DNA from: Alphaproteobacteria bacterium
GTDB lineage: Bacteria > Pseudomonadota > Alphaproteobacteria > UBA6615
Direction of reading: 5' to 3'
Length of the DNA: 6,848 nucleotides
Assembly: GCA_013003285.1 (NCBI GenBank)
Contig: JABDJY010000114.1
Location: 1 to 6,848, forward strand
Made by a program: the position numbers and the translations under genes. The notes under the pieces are model-generated. The model was not told the origin of the DNA. It saw only the letters and a program-made list of their open reading frames with translations, and did no database searches. Shown here piece after piece: positions 6,637-6,848 of this stretch (positions within the stretch are counted from its first letter, which is position 1; each line of letters opens with the position of its first letter).

Positions 6637-6848
6637 TTAGAGCGCGTAGACCCAGTACAGAATGCCGGCGCCCATCAAAACCCGGTAGATGACGAACGGG
6701 GTGAAGCCGGCGAATTGCAGCCAGCGCATCAGCAGAGCGATCGCGCCCAGGGCCGTAATGAAAGCCAGGATGCCGGCGATCACCGCGCCGCGGCCCGGCG
6801 CCGCATTCCCGCTGGCAATCAGGTTCAAAGTGATCGACAAACCAGCCC
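6637..6848 (-). CDS. uppP: UppP (BacA), undecaprenyl-diphosphatase, C-terminal fragment
   Basis: Integral membrane enzyme that removes one phosphate from undecaprenyl pyrophosphate, recycling the lipid carrier for peptidoglycan and O-antigen precursors. Only the last 70 or so residues are in the window; the frame stays open to the right edge, so the gene begins outside. The fragment shows two hydrophobic helices (about GAVIAGILAFITALGAIALL, then VLMGAGILYWVYAL) joined by FAGFTPFVIYR. The FTPFxIYR motif near the C-terminus is highly characteristic of the family. The catalytic motifs lie upstream, outside the window, and cannot be checked. A TTG at 6840-6838 is an internal leucine, not a start. 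It converges on the cyclase gene with five bases between the stop codons. Confidence 0.85.
   Translation of the reverse strand, partial: AGLSITLNLIASGNAAPGRGAVIAGILAFITALGAIALLMRWLQFAGFTPFVIYRVLMGAGILYWVYAL

Overview
The window reads as ordinary chromosome of a GC-rich alphaproteobacterium, probably Rhodospirillales-like. The clues are an NrnC-type short RNase (a lineage-typical nanoRNase), an lpt gene order of kdsD-lptC-lptA-lptB, and an NDUFA9-like SDR protein. This placement is inferred from protein resemblance alone; no marker gene settles it. No mobile element, CRISPR array, tRNA or rRNA is visible. Coding density is high and no gene-free stretch exceeds 217 bases.

Left part (1-3320, minus strand): a tightly packed lipopolysaccharide operon, transcribed right to left. 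kdsD (arabinose-5-phosphate isomerase, first step to Kdo) is followed 5 bases later by lptC. lptC overlaps lptA by 4 bases (ATGA), and lptA overlaps lptB by one base (TAATG). lptB is cut by the window edge just before its C-terminus. Together these make the Kdo precursor and three parts of the bridge that moves LPS from the inner membrane to the outer membrane. LptA is unusually long because its beta-strand unit appears twice in tandem.

Middle (3321-4334): a 173-base gap with a candidate promoter for the kdsD-lpt operon, then nrnC on the minus strand (GTG start), then a 217-base divergent intergenic region. That region holds a perfect 8-bp hairpin in the nrnC leader, a TTGACA box for nrnC, and an 11-bp direct repeat around a candidate promoter for the rightward genes.

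Right part (4335-6848): a two-gene plus-strand unit, an NDUFA9-like NAD(P)-binding SDR protein followed after 14 bases by a membrane-bound class III nucleotidyl cyclase. The cyclase keeps its metal-binding aspartates and adenine-selecting residues, but has leucine where the family's transition-state arginine should be. It converges, with only 5 bases between stop codons, on the 3' end of uppP (undecaprenyl-diphosphatase), which is cut by the right edge.

I see no wholly new system. The best leads are the altered cyclase active site, the duplicated LptA, and the regulatory structures between nrnC and the SDR gene.
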